Source: Candidatus Buchananbacteria bacterium RIFCSPHIGHO2_02_FULL_56_16 (GTDB lineage: Bacteria; Patescibacteriota; Patescibacteriia; Buchananbacterales; UBA6539). Taken from it: DNA of 32,994 nucleotides. Within the stretch, counting starts at the first letter, position 1; each line of letters begins with the position of its first letter. Of this stretch, positions 8,849 to 19,070 are shown one piece after another. Location: contig MHIL01000006.1 in assembly GCA_001817495.1 (NCBI GenBank), positions 1-32,994 on the forward strand, written 5' to 3'. Under the pieces are notes generated by a model. It saw only the letters and a list, made by a program, of their open reading frames with translations, was not told where the DNA came from and searched no databases. The position numbers and the translations under genes are program-made.

Positions 8849-10138
8849 CTACGCTGCCGCGCGCTGCTGCTCTTCGGCTTGCCGCTCCTCGAGCCGCCAC
8901 CACTCGCGGAAAAGCCACTCGACGAAGCGTGTCGCCGTCCGCCAGCACGCCATCTTGTGGATGTGGGCATCGGAGTAGAACTTTTTCATCTCCCCTTTCT
9001 TGTTCAGCTTCTCCTCCACCTCGGGGTGGCGCTGGCGGAGCGCAGCCTTGTAGCCGCGGAGCTTCTGGCCCCACGCCGAGTTGGGACGCTTGACGAACTG
9101 CTCGGTAGAGAGCAGCCAGAGCGCACTGCGGGCCGCGTCGCACCAGTTGGACGCTTCGTCGTTCCGGCGCCGGGGAAAGCTTCCGTCGGGCAGCACGTGA
9201 ACGCCGCAGTAGGCTTTTAGCTTGGCCGCCGTGGGAAAGCGGCGGATGTCGGAGATGGCCGTGATGATGCTGGCCGAGAGCATTGGTCCGCAGCCGGTGG
9301 TCGGCTCGAAGAGGCAGGTGTAGACGTCGAGCTCCTCAACCGCCTTGGTGAGCGTACGCTCGCGGCGGTCTCGCTCTTCGGTCAAACCCTGAAGGATGAG
9401 GTCGTTGGCTTTTTCCGAATCGGAGAGGATCTTGAGCGATCCTTCCGGGTAGCCGCCGTCAAGCGTGCAAAAGATTCGGCCGACGCTGGAGCTCTCGATG
9501 CGCTGCAAGCACTTAATCTGCTCGCGCATCGCGTCGGTCCGCTGCCGGTACAGCTCGCGCAGGCGAAGGAACTTCAGGTCGCGCGGCCGCACCTCGTAGA
9601 AGAGGTCAGGCGCGTCCCGCACCAGCTCGGCCAGCGTCAGGGCGTCTTCTTCTTTATCACGACCAGAGGGCCGACGCTGATTGAGGACGTTTGACGTCAG
9701 GCGCAGCACGTGCGCGCCAAGGTCTTGGCCACGGCGCGCCAGCGCGAGCGCGAACAGATCGGCCGAGCTGCCGAGCACCAGGCTGACGACGTCGCCGGGC
9801 TGGAGTCCGTCGAAGCTCTCCGGAACCGCCGTGGCGACGAAGAACTGCTTGCGCTCTTGCCGCAGGTGGTAGCTGGAAAAGCTCGCCGGATCCTCCTCTC
9901 TGTCCAGCTTCCGCCACCGAATCTGCCAGGTCTGAAACTGGGCGATGGTCTCTTCCGGTCGCGGCGGCCGGTACTTGGTGGGAAAAATCCCCCGGACGAA
10001 ATCGAGCTCATCCTGCTCGGTGGCAAGGTTGTAGATGACGGTCTTACGTTTTCCCTGAACGATCATGGCAACCTGGGTTGGCCGTGCCTCGCCCTCTTTG
10101 GTTCTCTTCCGCCGATGCCTGATGCCGATGTACCTCAT
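8849..10138 (-). CDS. Divergent IS110-family-like transposase/recombinase (Transposase_20 domain)
   Basis: C-terminal 'TTGCGPMLSASIITAISDIRRFPTAAKLKAYCGVHVLPDGSFPRRRNDEASNWCDAARSALWLLS' matches the Transposase_20 (IS110/IS116/IS902) pattern; mid-region 'GRDKEEDALTLAEL' resembles the TDxxDAxxLA motif. SD AAAGGAG precedes the ATG at 10138, so the ORF-track start at 10255 is probably too long. Confidence 0.85.
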   Translation of the reverse strand: MRYIGIRHRRKRTKEGEARPTQVAMIVQGKRKTVIYNLATEQDELDFVRGIFPTKYRPPRPEETIAQFQTWQIRWRKLDREEDPASFSSYHLRQERKQFFVATAVPESFDGLQPGDVVSLVLGSSADLFALALARRGQDLGAHVLRLTSNVLNQRRPSGRDKEEDALTLAELVRDAPDLFYEVRPRDLKFLRLRELYRQRTDAMREQIKCLQRIESSSVGRIFCTLDGGYPEGSLKILSDSEKANDLILQGLTEERDRRERTLTKAVEELDVYTCLFEPTTGCGPMLSASIITAISDIRRFPTAAKLKAYCGVHVLPDGSFPRRRNDEASNWCDAARSALWLLSTEQFVKRPNSAWGQKLRGYKAALRQRHPEVEEKLNKKGEMKKFYSDAHIHKMACWRTATRFVEWLFREWWRLEERQAEEQQRAAA

Positions 10139-10223
10139 GGTAGGCTCCTTTGGGTTGTTCAGCCGTTGCTGAACCGACGTGTTGATTCGTCTCCGCCACG
10201 CGGAGACACTTGTAATGAGCAAA

Positions 10224-10271
10224 GGGCACAATTTTCCCATCGTGCGAAAGCACAAACTATCAGTCGCGCCC
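10224..10271. ncRNA. 17th internal-loop unit (Q) in the IS110-like gene leader
   Basis: GGGCAC-A-ATTTTCCCA-TC-GTGC-GAAA-GCAC-A-AACTATCAG-TC-GCGCCC, same design as array units D/I/N, followed by a CCTTTTC..GAAAAAGG hairpin like those after D and I. Confidence 0.75.
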
Positions 10272-10331
10272 TTTTCAAAAACCTTGTTCCCGGACCAGGT
10301 CTCTGAAAAAGGCAGGTATGTTCAACAATAA

Positions 10332-10360
10332 ATGATAACAAAAAAATTTTGCTCTGTCAA
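10332..10360 (-). promoter_or_regulatory. Sigma70-like promoter for the IS110-like gene
   Basis: Reverse strand TTGACA-17 nt-TATCAT; predicts a ~190-nt 5' leader containing unit Q. Confidence 0.7.
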
Positions 10361-10424
10361 GACAAAATAATCGCTGAGATGGAGTTTAAAAAAAATTCTA
10401 GAGAACTTCCTAATTAAGATTTTC

Positions 10425-10454
10425 AAAAAAAGGTGAGGTATAGTAACCTCACCC
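10425..10454 (-). terminator. Intrinsic terminator of the 10497 gene
   Basis: Reverse strand GGGTGAGGT-TACTAT-ACCTCACC followed by T7. Confidence 0.8.
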
Positions 10455-10496
10455 TAAGGAGCGACACAAAAAACGAAACGAACGAGATGGCTGCCC

Positions 10497-11225
10497 TTAG
10501 GTAGCGGAATGGCGGCTGCTGGCCGCGGCACGTTGGTCGCTAACCGGCAGATCGATGACCTCAACCGGGGCAATGGGCAGTGCTTCTGGTTCGTCAAACG
10601 GGAGCAGGTACATCGCCTGCTGGAGCTTCACCTCGTCGGAAACCACGCCGCGAACCGCCAGCGCTTGCAGTGGCTGGTCGAAGGCGCCGGAGTCAAAGAC
10701 GACGAGCTCCTTAATCCAAACGGGATTTCGCTCATCGGTGACGGTAAGCAACGTCACCTGCCCTTCGAACAGTGAGGTACAGACAAACCCCTTGCCAGAC
10801 CGACTGGGCTTGGTCAAATCGGGCCGAGAGAGCTTCCAGCCTGCCATCGGCTCCAGGAGCAGCGTGATGACGCGGCAGTGGGGCTGAACCTTGCCGTGGT
10901 ACGGCTCCGGATTGATGACCAGCTCAACCTGGCCCGCCAGCGCGCCGGCAAAAACTTCGATGCTGACCACGCCACCGTCGTAGAACTGCTGCAAACTTTG
11001 CCGGACGGTTGACCGCAGCTTAGCAAACTCTGCACCCTTCTCGAACTGCGGCAGGTTAATCAGCAGCTGGACCTTCCGAATGACTTCCGGCCGTCTATCG
11101 CTGAAGGTTACTCCGCCGTCTTTCGCTTCGCCAAGCACCGCGCCATGTTCGATCCGCAACGTTTCCGGCACGACATCCATTGTCAGCCGGCAGGTACATC
11201 GGTACAGCCTCTTACTTGGTTTCAT
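10497..11225 (-). CDS. Orphan hypothetical protein, possible partner of the IS110-like gene
   Basis: ORF from ATG at 11225 (MKPSKRLYRCTCRLTMDVVPETLRIEHGAVLGEAKDGG...) with SD GGGGGAGG; own promoter and terminator. No family recognised. Confidence 0.8.
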   Translation of the reverse strand: MKPSKRLYRCTCRLTMDVVPETLRIEHGAVLGEAKDGGVTFSDRRPEVIRKVQLLINLPQFEKGAEFAKLRSTVRQSLQQFYDGGVVSIEVFAGALAGQVELVINPEPYHGKVQPHCRVITLLLEPMAGWKLSRPDLTKPSRSGKGFVCTSLFEGQVTLLTVTDERNPVWIKELVVFDSGAFDQPLQALAVRGVVSDEVKLQQAMYLLPFDEPEALPIAPVEVIDLPVSDQRAAASSRHSAT

Positions 11226-11349
11226 GGTAAACCTCCCCCGGTCGCTGAAAGCGACCATACCTTGTAATGAACAAACGGATGTTTCCGTCTGAAAGCCGGC
11301 TACCGCGAGGGTAGTAAGCTCACCAGCCAGCACTATCCGCAAACAGACC

Positions 11350-11378
11350 AGCCTACCACACATTGCTTTATGAGTCAA
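11350..11378 (-). promoter_or_regulatory. Promoter for the 10497 gene
   Basis: Reverse strand TTGACT-17 nt-TAGGCT. Confidence 0.5.
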
Positions 11379-11399
11379 GGTATCGGGCAAATGGCTTTC

Positions 11400-11428
11400 T
11401 TGACAAGCCTTGAGCGAGCCGCTATCAT
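11400..11428 (+). promoter_or_regulatory. Promoter for the zinc-ribbon gene
   Basis: TTGACA-17 nt-TATCAT. Confidence 0.75.
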
Positions 11429-11500
11429 ACACCTGCTCTTTAGAATCATTTCATATCCGTTGTACCTTACCAGCAAAATCCCTCCTCCAAGGAGATTGCC

Positions 11501-11836
11501 ATGTCTGAAACATCGAAGAGCCCTGATAACATCATCAGGCTGCCGTTACCCAACCTCCCAAGAGGTGGAAAAACCGCTCACGTGCGCGGCGGCCGGTGCA
11601 CCCGCTGCAATGAAGATCTGAACGACCTGATGCTGCAGGCGCTCCGGGGTGAAGCGGAACCGCCCCAGTTCTGCCGCCGCTGCGGCTCGACCCTCTTCCC
11701 ACCGCTCTCCGCCCGGGCCCTGCGCTGCGGCCGGTGCAAACAGTGGCTCACGCTCCAGCCCGAAGATCCCAGCCGAGAGGCATTCTGCACCAGGTGCGGT
11801 GGTAAGCTTGCTTACCGAACCAAATTGGTCCGCTAG
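11501..11836 (+). CDS. Small multi-CxxC zinc-ribbon protein
   Basis: 111 aa with four CxxC motifs (CTRC, CRRC, CGRC, CTRC); SD AAGGAG, promoter and terminator present. Confidence 0.8.
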   Translation: MSETSKSPDNIIRLPLPNLPRGGKTAHVRGGRCTRCNEDLNDLMLQALRGEAEPPQFCRRCGSTLFPPLSARALRCGRCKQWLTLQPEDPSREAFCTRCGGKLAYRTKLVR

Positions 11837-11858
11837 GAACCGCCATAAGAAATGAAAA

Positions 11859-11892
11859 AAGGCCAGACCTAAAAGCGTCGGCCTCTTTTTTT
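11859..11892 (+). terminator. Intrinsic terminator
   Basis: AGGCC...GGCCT followed by T7. Confidence 0.7.
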
Positions 11893-11936
11893 AACCCACA
11901 CTTTTTGAAAAAAAGTGCAGGGTTTTATCTCCTCGG

Positions 11937-12800
11937 TTACTCAACGGGCAAATACGACGAGGTATGCATGAGGTCAACTTCGGGGACAATCTCAAAATCG
12001 GTAATCGTCGGCAACGGCTGGAGCCAGCGCATCTCAACCGTCCGCGACTCGCCGGCGCGGAGCTGATCCACGACGAGGTAGTTAATGCCACCGATCCCCT
12101 GGCCGCTCAACAGCACCAGGTGGGTACCAACCTGCCAGTAGCCGTAGGCGCCCTCGTTCTTGATGGTGAACCGCAGGATGCTCGAGGGAAAGCTGCTGCC
12201 GACACTGGCGCTGCCGGCCGGGATGAACTCGGCGTCAGTGATCTTGAGGCGCAGCCGCGGCTCGGCAAAGGCGGCAAACCCGAGGAACCGCTGCCAGTTA
12301 ACCGCCGCGATTCGCAGCTCGGTGGCGTTTGGTGGAACGGTCTGGTTGAAAAACATCACGTAGGTGCTCATCCGCGGGTAGACGAACGTGGTTTTCTCGG
12401 CGACAACCTCACCACCACTCACCAGCTGAACCGTCACTCGCTCGGCGATGTGTTTGTCGTTGGGGTTGGCCAGCTTCACGGCGAAATCATAGCGGTCATC
12501 AGCCATCGGCAGCGCCTCAAAACTCTCCAGCTCGAGGTCAGCGGGGTGATTGTTGGCCCGTAACGTCGAGTAATCGATCAGCGGCGTGGTCAGCTGGTTT
12601 AACGCCGCCGCGTACGCCGGCCCGTCAACAAAAATCATCCAGCCCAGCCGGAACCCGGCGTAGCCGAATAAGCCGACGTTGAGCACGATCAGTCCGCTGA
12701 TCAGCAGCTTTTTAAGCAGCAGCTTGTGGACCACGTACCAGTAGCTCACCTTGAGCGAGAAGTCGCTCATCCGGTCCGGGCTGTTGAAGTCGTTGGCCAT
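11937..12800 (-). CDS. Hypothetical membrane-anchored protein
   Basis: 287 aa, N-terminal TM (LLISGLIVLNVGLFGYAGFRLGWMIF), beta-rich extracytoplasmic domain; terminator AACCCTGCACTTTTTTTCAAAAAGTGTGGGTT-T7 downstream. Confidence 0.75.
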   Translation of the reverse strand: MANDFNSPDRMSDFSLKVSYWYVVHKLLLKKLLISGLIVLNVGLFGYAGFRLGWMIFVDGPAYAAALNQLTTPLIDYSTLRANNHPADLELESFEALPMADDRYDFAVKLANPNDKHIAERVTVQLVSGGEVVAEKTTFVYPRMSTYVMFFNQTVPPNATELRIAAVNWQRFLGFAAFAEPRLRLKITDAEFIPAGSASVGSSFPSSILRFTIKNEGAYGYWQVGTHLVLLSGQGIGGINYLVVDQLRAGESRTVEMRWLQPLPTITDFEIVPEVDLMHTSSYLPVE

Positions 12801-12971
12801 ATGCGCGAGAGATTGAAACCTTTAAATTATAGCATATTTCGTAATAAGATATAAATCAAAGGGTAAACAGAAGGTTAAAACTTTTCTACTTGGAACTTGT
12901 AACTTAAACGTAGCGGGTTTCAGGCTTTAGCTTTCACGTTTCATTCCAACTACTTACTACGCTTCAAACCC

Positions 12972-13000
12972 TTGCCTATACTTCAAAGATTTGCTATACT
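12972..13000 (+). promoter_or_regulatory. Promoter upstream of gyrB
   Basis: TTGCCT-17 nt-TATACT. Confidence 0.6.
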
Positions 13001-13084
13001 GTAAGTAGATAAAATTGACTCAACGTAGCTATATTAAGCCATATTTTATAGGCTTTAGTCCTATATTTTTCTTGGTTTCAAATT

Positions 13085-15281
<2,197 letters not shown>

Positions 15282-15292
15282 ACTACAAATGT

Positions 15293-15475
15293 ATGCACAT
15301 ATCGTATACGCCAAAAATTATCCTTTATGTTGTAATCACGACGGTTGCTATTATCCTCGTATTTTATTGGGGCCTGACCCAGTGGAGTAGAGAAACCTAT
15401 AGCCCGTCTCCCCAACCAACTGCTGGAGAAATACCCCGTCTCGACTATAGTGCTGCGGACGAAGAGCGTTGGTAA
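15293..15475 (+). CDS. Small single-TM protein (60 aa)
   Basis: MHISYTPKIILYVVITTVAIILVFYWGL... hydrophobic N-terminal helix; no family recognised. Confidence 0.5.
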   Translation: MHISYTPKIILYVVITTVAIILVFYWGLTQWSRETYSPSPQPTAGEIPRLDYSAADEERW

Positions 15476-15497
15476 TTTCCTCCCCCTTGTTTTAACC

Positions 15498-15536
15498 CCG
15501 CACCTTTTTTAAACTCCAAGAGGTGTGGGGTTCGAG
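15498..15536. terminator. CCCCGCACC-type hairpin
   Basis: CCCCGCACCTTTTTTAAACTCCAAGAGGTGTGGGG; similar hairpins at 11894 and 29383. Confidence 0.65.
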
Positions 15537-15565
15537 GAGAAAGGAAACAAAACCACCTTCCCTCT

Positions 15566-15594
15566 TGACGGCTCAAAACCGTTGTGGTATGCTG
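15566..15594 (+). promoter_or_regulatory. Sigma70-like promoter
   Basis: TTGACG-17 nt-TATGCT. Confidence 0.6.
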
Positions 15595-15616
15595 GAGGTA
15601 CCATATAGATACATAA

Positions 15617-15638
15617 AGCCCCCGGGGGCTTTTTAAAA
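15617..15638 (+). terminator. Intrinsic terminator
   Basis: AAAGCCCCCGGGGGCTTTTT, ~20 nt past the promoter's expected start site. Confidence 0.75.
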
Positions 15639-15668
15639 TCCAGCCGATACGAAATGAAGCTCTGCCTA

Positions 15669-15779
15669 GTATCCTTCCCCTTACGTTAAGGGGAAGTTAG
15701 ATGGGGTTACGGCTTCGCTTGTCCCATAACTCCCCCGCCAGTCTGATCGTGGTTCCCCCTCTTACCCTAAGCGGGGGGC
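15669..15779 (+). repeat. 111-nt dispersed structured repeat, copy 2
   Basis: About 4 differences from 5121..5231, same orientation. Confidence 0.9.
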
Positions 15780-15862
15780 GCTCAAAAAATTCTTCTTGCT
15801 TGTGTTAATCATTCGTATCGCTATTCGTATCATTCGCATTCATTCGTAAATTTGCATCGGTT

Positions 15863-16051
15863 ATGAATATCATTACCAAAACCATTGACTACCTCAAGGC
15901 TTCACGGCAAGAGCTCAAAAAGGTTGTGTGGCCCTCGCGCAAAGAAGTCATCCAGCACACCATCTTGGTCATCGCGGTCAGCCTCGGCGTCGCCTTTTTT
16001 CTGGGCGGCATCGACTTTATCCTCACCCTGCTGATTGAGGCGATCATCTAG
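15863..16051 (+). CDS. secE: Preprotein translocase subunit SecE
   Basis: 62 aa; ASRQELKKVVWPSRKEVIQHTILVIAVSLGVAFFLGGIDFILT. Confidence 0.95.
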   Translation: MNIITKTIDYLKASRQELKKVVWPSRKEVIQHTILVIAVSLGVAFFLGGIDFILTLLIEAII

Positions 16052-16076
16052 CCACTGATGTAAACTACTAGGCACT

Positions 16077-16622
16077 ATGCCAAAGCAAACATTACAACAG
16101 GGACGGCGCTGGTACGTCATTCACACCTACTCCGGCTATGAGGAGAACGTCAAGCGCAACCTCGAGCAGCGCATCGAGTCTATGGACATGGAGGACAAAA
16201 TCTTTAACGTCCTGATTCCGACTGAAAAAAAGATTAAAATTAAAAACGGCAAACGCAAGGTGGTCACCGAGAAAATTTTCCCCGGCTACGTTCTGGTCGA
16301 GATGACCGTTGACGACAACTCCTGGTACGTCGTGCGCAACACGCCCAACGTGACCGGGTTCATCGGCTCGGGCACCACGCCGACGCCCGTCTCGATGAAA
16401 GAGATTAAAGAACTCCAGAAGCGGATGGGCGTGGAAGAGCCGACGTTTAAGATTGACGTTGCGGTCGGCGACCCGGTCCGGATCAACGACGGGCCGTTCA
16501 AGGGTTACGAGGGCAAGATTAACCAGATTGATGAGACCCGCGGCAAGATCAAGGTACTGGTTTCAATGTTCGGCCGCGAGACGCCCGTTGAATTAGATTT
16601 TCTCCAAGTTAAAAAAATTTAG
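16077..16622 (+). CDS. nusG: Transcription antitermination factor NusG
   Basis: RRWYVIHTYSGYEENVKRNLEQRI...FPGYVLVEMTVDDNSWYVVRNTPNVTGFIG...KOW domain. Confidence 0.98.
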   Translation: MPKQTLQQGRRWYVIHTYSGYEENVKRNLEQRIESMDMEDKIFNVLIPTEKKIKIKNGKRKVVTEKIFPGYVLVEMTVDDNSWYVVRNTPNVTGFIGSGTTPTPVSMKEIKELQKRMGVEEPTFKIDVAVGDPVRINDGPFKGYEGKINQIDETRGKIKVLVSMFGRETPVELDFLQVKKI

Positions 16623-16749
16623 CCGATGCGAATGAATGCAAATTATGCGAATGCAACGAATAAACAGTAAGCGCTTTTCGTCAATTCGTATCATTCGTAT
16701 CCATTCGTAGGTTATATCGGTCACCTTTACTCGTAACTTTTCGACAGCT

Positions 16750-17175
16750 ATGGCTAAAAAGGTAAAGACAATCATTAAGCTCCAGATTATGGGGGGACAA
16801 GCCACGCCAGCCCAGCCGGTCGGACCGGCCCTGGGTCAGCACGGCTTAAACATCGCCGAGTTCTGCCAGAAGTTTAACGAAAGGACTAAGAACAACCACG
16901 GCGACCTCACCCCGGTTGAGATCACCGTCTATGAGGACCGGACCTACACCTTCGTCACCAAGACGCCGCCGGCGGCTGAGCTGCTCAAAAAGGCAGCCGG
17001 CATCCAGAAAGGGTCCGGCGAATCACTGAAGAAGAAAGTAGGCAAGGTGACCCGGGCGCAGATCAAGGAAATTGCCGAAAGAAAGATGCCCGACCTGAAC
17101 GCCAAAAACATTGAGGGCGCGATGCGCATCATCGAGGGCACCGCGAAACAAATGGGTCTTGAAGTCATCAACTAA
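16750..17175 (+). CDS. rplK: 50S ribosomal protein L11
   Basis: [45 protein letters not shown]. Confidence 0.98.
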   Translation: MAKKVKTIIKLQIMGGQATPAQPVGPALGQHGLNIAEFCQKFNERTKNNHGDLTPVEITVYEDRTYTFVTKTPPAAELLKKAAGIQKGSGESLKKKVGKVTRAQIKEIAERKMPDLNAKNIEGAMRIIEGTAKQMGLEVIN

Positions 17176-17200
17176 ACTAACTCACCTAAGCCAAAACCAT

Positions 17201-18178
17201 ATGGAGGAACAACGCTCACCGTTACAGCCGGCACCGGCTGTCGACAAAACGGTCAAAGGACCAAAGGCACTCTTTTGGTACCTCACCCTCTTTTTCACCC
17301 TCGGGATTACTGCGTTCGCCATCGGCGGTGTTTGGTTTCAGTACATCAACAAATGGTTTCCCCAAGAGGTCGCCTACGGATCGGTCTTTTCGCCGTTTAA
17401 CCAGGGCTCGCTTAAGTTCTCCATGGCCAGCCTCTTGATCGCCGCTCCCCTCTTCTACCTGTTCGGCTGGCTGGTGCGAACCGCCCTGAAAAAACGGACG
17501 CTCGACGCGGGCAATAAAATTCGGGTCTGGGTTACCTACATCATTCTGTTCCTAACCATCGCCATCGCGCTGGGCGACCTCGTCACCACGGTTTTCCGGC
17601 TGCTCGACGGCGACTTCACCCTGCGGTTCCTCCTCAAGAGCGCGACCATTCTGATCATCGTCGGCTGGGTTTTCGTCTACTACGGCCTCGAGCTCAAATC
17701 AACCAGCGCGCTGACCGACTCAAAACTGCCCAAGACGCTGGCCGGGGCTGCCGGCGCGATCATGGTCGTCTCATTCGTCGGCGCCTTTTTCATCGTTGAT
17801 TCGCCCCTCCAATCCCGGGTGCGCTCCTACGATAACCGGCGCGCCAACGACCTGACCAGTATTCGCTACGCCGTTGACAGCTACTACTGGGAAAAGGGCG
17901 CGCTACCGGCTTCGCTCGACGAGCTCAAAAATACCTCGCAGCCGAGCTTGATGACTGCTGACCCCAAGACCGGCGCGTCGTACGAGTACCAGGTAACCGG
18001 AGCGAAGTCCTACCAGCTCTGCGCCGAGTTTGAGACTTCGAATAAAAACTTGCCGGAGAGTTCACCCTACTCCTACGGCAGCATCGCCTACGACCCTGGC
18101 CGGAGCTGCTACGACTACATCGCCCAAGAAAACGACGCGTTCAAACCCGTACCAGCCCGAACCATTCCGATTGATTAA
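17201..18178 (+). CDS. Multi-pass membrane protein (DUF5671-like N-terminus, soluble C-terminal domain)
   Basis: Start MEEQRSPLQPAPAVDKTVKGPKALFWYLTLFFTLGITAFAIGGVWFQYINKWFP; TM segments then 'RANDLTSIRYAVDSYYWEKGALPASLDELKN', pilin-like. Confidence 0.75.
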   Translation: MEEQRSPLQPAPAVDKTVKGPKALFWYLTLFFTLGITAFAIGGVWFQYINKWFPQEVAYGSVFSPFNQGSLKFSMASLLIAAPLFYLFGWLVRTALKKRTLDAGNKIRVWVTYIILFLTIAIALGDLVTTVFRLLDGDFTLRFLLKSATILIIVGWVFVYYGLELKSTSALTDSKLPKTLAGAAGAIMVVSFVGAFFIVDSPLQSRVRSYDNRRANDLTSIRYAVDSYYWEKGALPASLDELKNTSQPSLMTADPKTGASYEYQVTGAKSYQLCAEFETSNKNLPESSPYSYGSIAYDPGRSCYDYIAQENDAFKPVPARTIPID

Positions 18179-18239
18179 ATCATTAACCGGTGGGAGAGAC
18201 GGCGCGCGCCGGCTCGTTACTACCACGAAAGGATACCCT

Positions 18240-18926
18240 ATGGCCCGTTCAAAACGGTACCAGGAGGCAGTAAAGAAAGTTGAAAAAAACAAAAGCTACT
18301 CCGTAGAAGAAGCGATCAAGCTGGTGAAAACCACTGCAACCACGAAGTTTGATTCATCGGTCGAGGTTCACCTCCGCCTGGGCATTGACCCGAAGAAAGG
18401 CGAGCAGCAGGTGCGCGGCACCGTCAGTCTGCCCCACGGCACCGGCAAAACCAAACGCATCGCTGCGTTCGTCGCGCCGGACCGGGAAAAAGAGGCTCAA
18501 GCGGCCGGCGCCGACGTGGTCGGTGGCCAAGAGCTAATCGACCAAATCAAGCAGACCGGCAAGCTTGAGTTCGACGTCGCGGTGACCATGCCGGAGATGA
18601 TGCCTAAGCTGGCGGCCGTCGCCAAGGTGCTCGGCCCGCGGGGGTTGATGCCGTCGCCCAAGAACGAAACCATTACCACCAACCTCAAAAAAACCATTGA
18701 GGAACTCAAAAAGGGTAAGGTCAACTTCAAGAATGACGGCACCGGCAACATCCACCAGATGATCGGCAAAGTCTCATTCACCGATTCCCAGCTCCTGGAA
18801 AACTACCAGGCGCTGCTCGACACTATCCGTAAAGCCAAACCGTCTTCGTCCAAGGGCGTCTACCTCAAAAATATCAGCCTCACGACCTCGATGGGCCCGG
18901 GCATCAGAGTGACCTTGAGCGCCTAG
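18240..18926 (+). CDS. rplA: 50S ribosomal protein L1
   Basis: MARSKRYQEAVKKVEKNKSYSVEEAIKLVKTTATTKFDSSVEVHLRLGIDPKKGEQQVRGTVSLPHGTGK. Confidence 0.98.
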   Translation: MARSKRYQEAVKKVEKNKSYSVEEAIKLVKTTATTKFDSSVEVHLRLGIDPKKGEQQVRGTVSLPHGTGKTKRIAAFVAPDREKEAQAAGADVVGGQELIDQIKQTGKLEFDVAVTMPEMMPKLAAVAKVLGPRGLMPSPKNETITTNLKKTIEELKKGKVNFKNDGTGNIHQMIGKVSFTDSQLLENYQALLDTIRKAKPSSSKGVYLKNISLTTSMGPGIRVTLSA

Positions 18927-18937
18927 TCGAGAACAAC

Positions 18938-18968
18938 TGCAAAACCAGCTCGCGAGGGCTGGTTTTTG
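18938..18968 (+). terminator. Intrinsic terminator after rplA
   Basis: AAAACCAGCTCGCGAGGGCTGGTTTTT. Confidence 0.85.
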
Positions 18969-19070
18969 GTATGGGAAAGGCAGATGATGAAATGAGCTAG
19001 ATTTGCCTTACAGTCCGCTTTAGCGGACTTTGTTTGTGAGCCCCGAGCTTTAGCTCAGGGCGATAGCCGG

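Noticed and set aside
8792-9220. + strand ORF antisense to the IS110-like gene (and other long antisense ORFs across dnaK, gyrB, thrS)
   Set aside because: Shadow ORFs of high-GC coding sequence on the opposite strand; no independent support.
15480-15860. tRNA gene expected near secE (often tRNA-Trp)
   Set aside because: No cloverleaf or TTCGANNC-containing acceptor-paired segment recognised; only repeats and hairpins.
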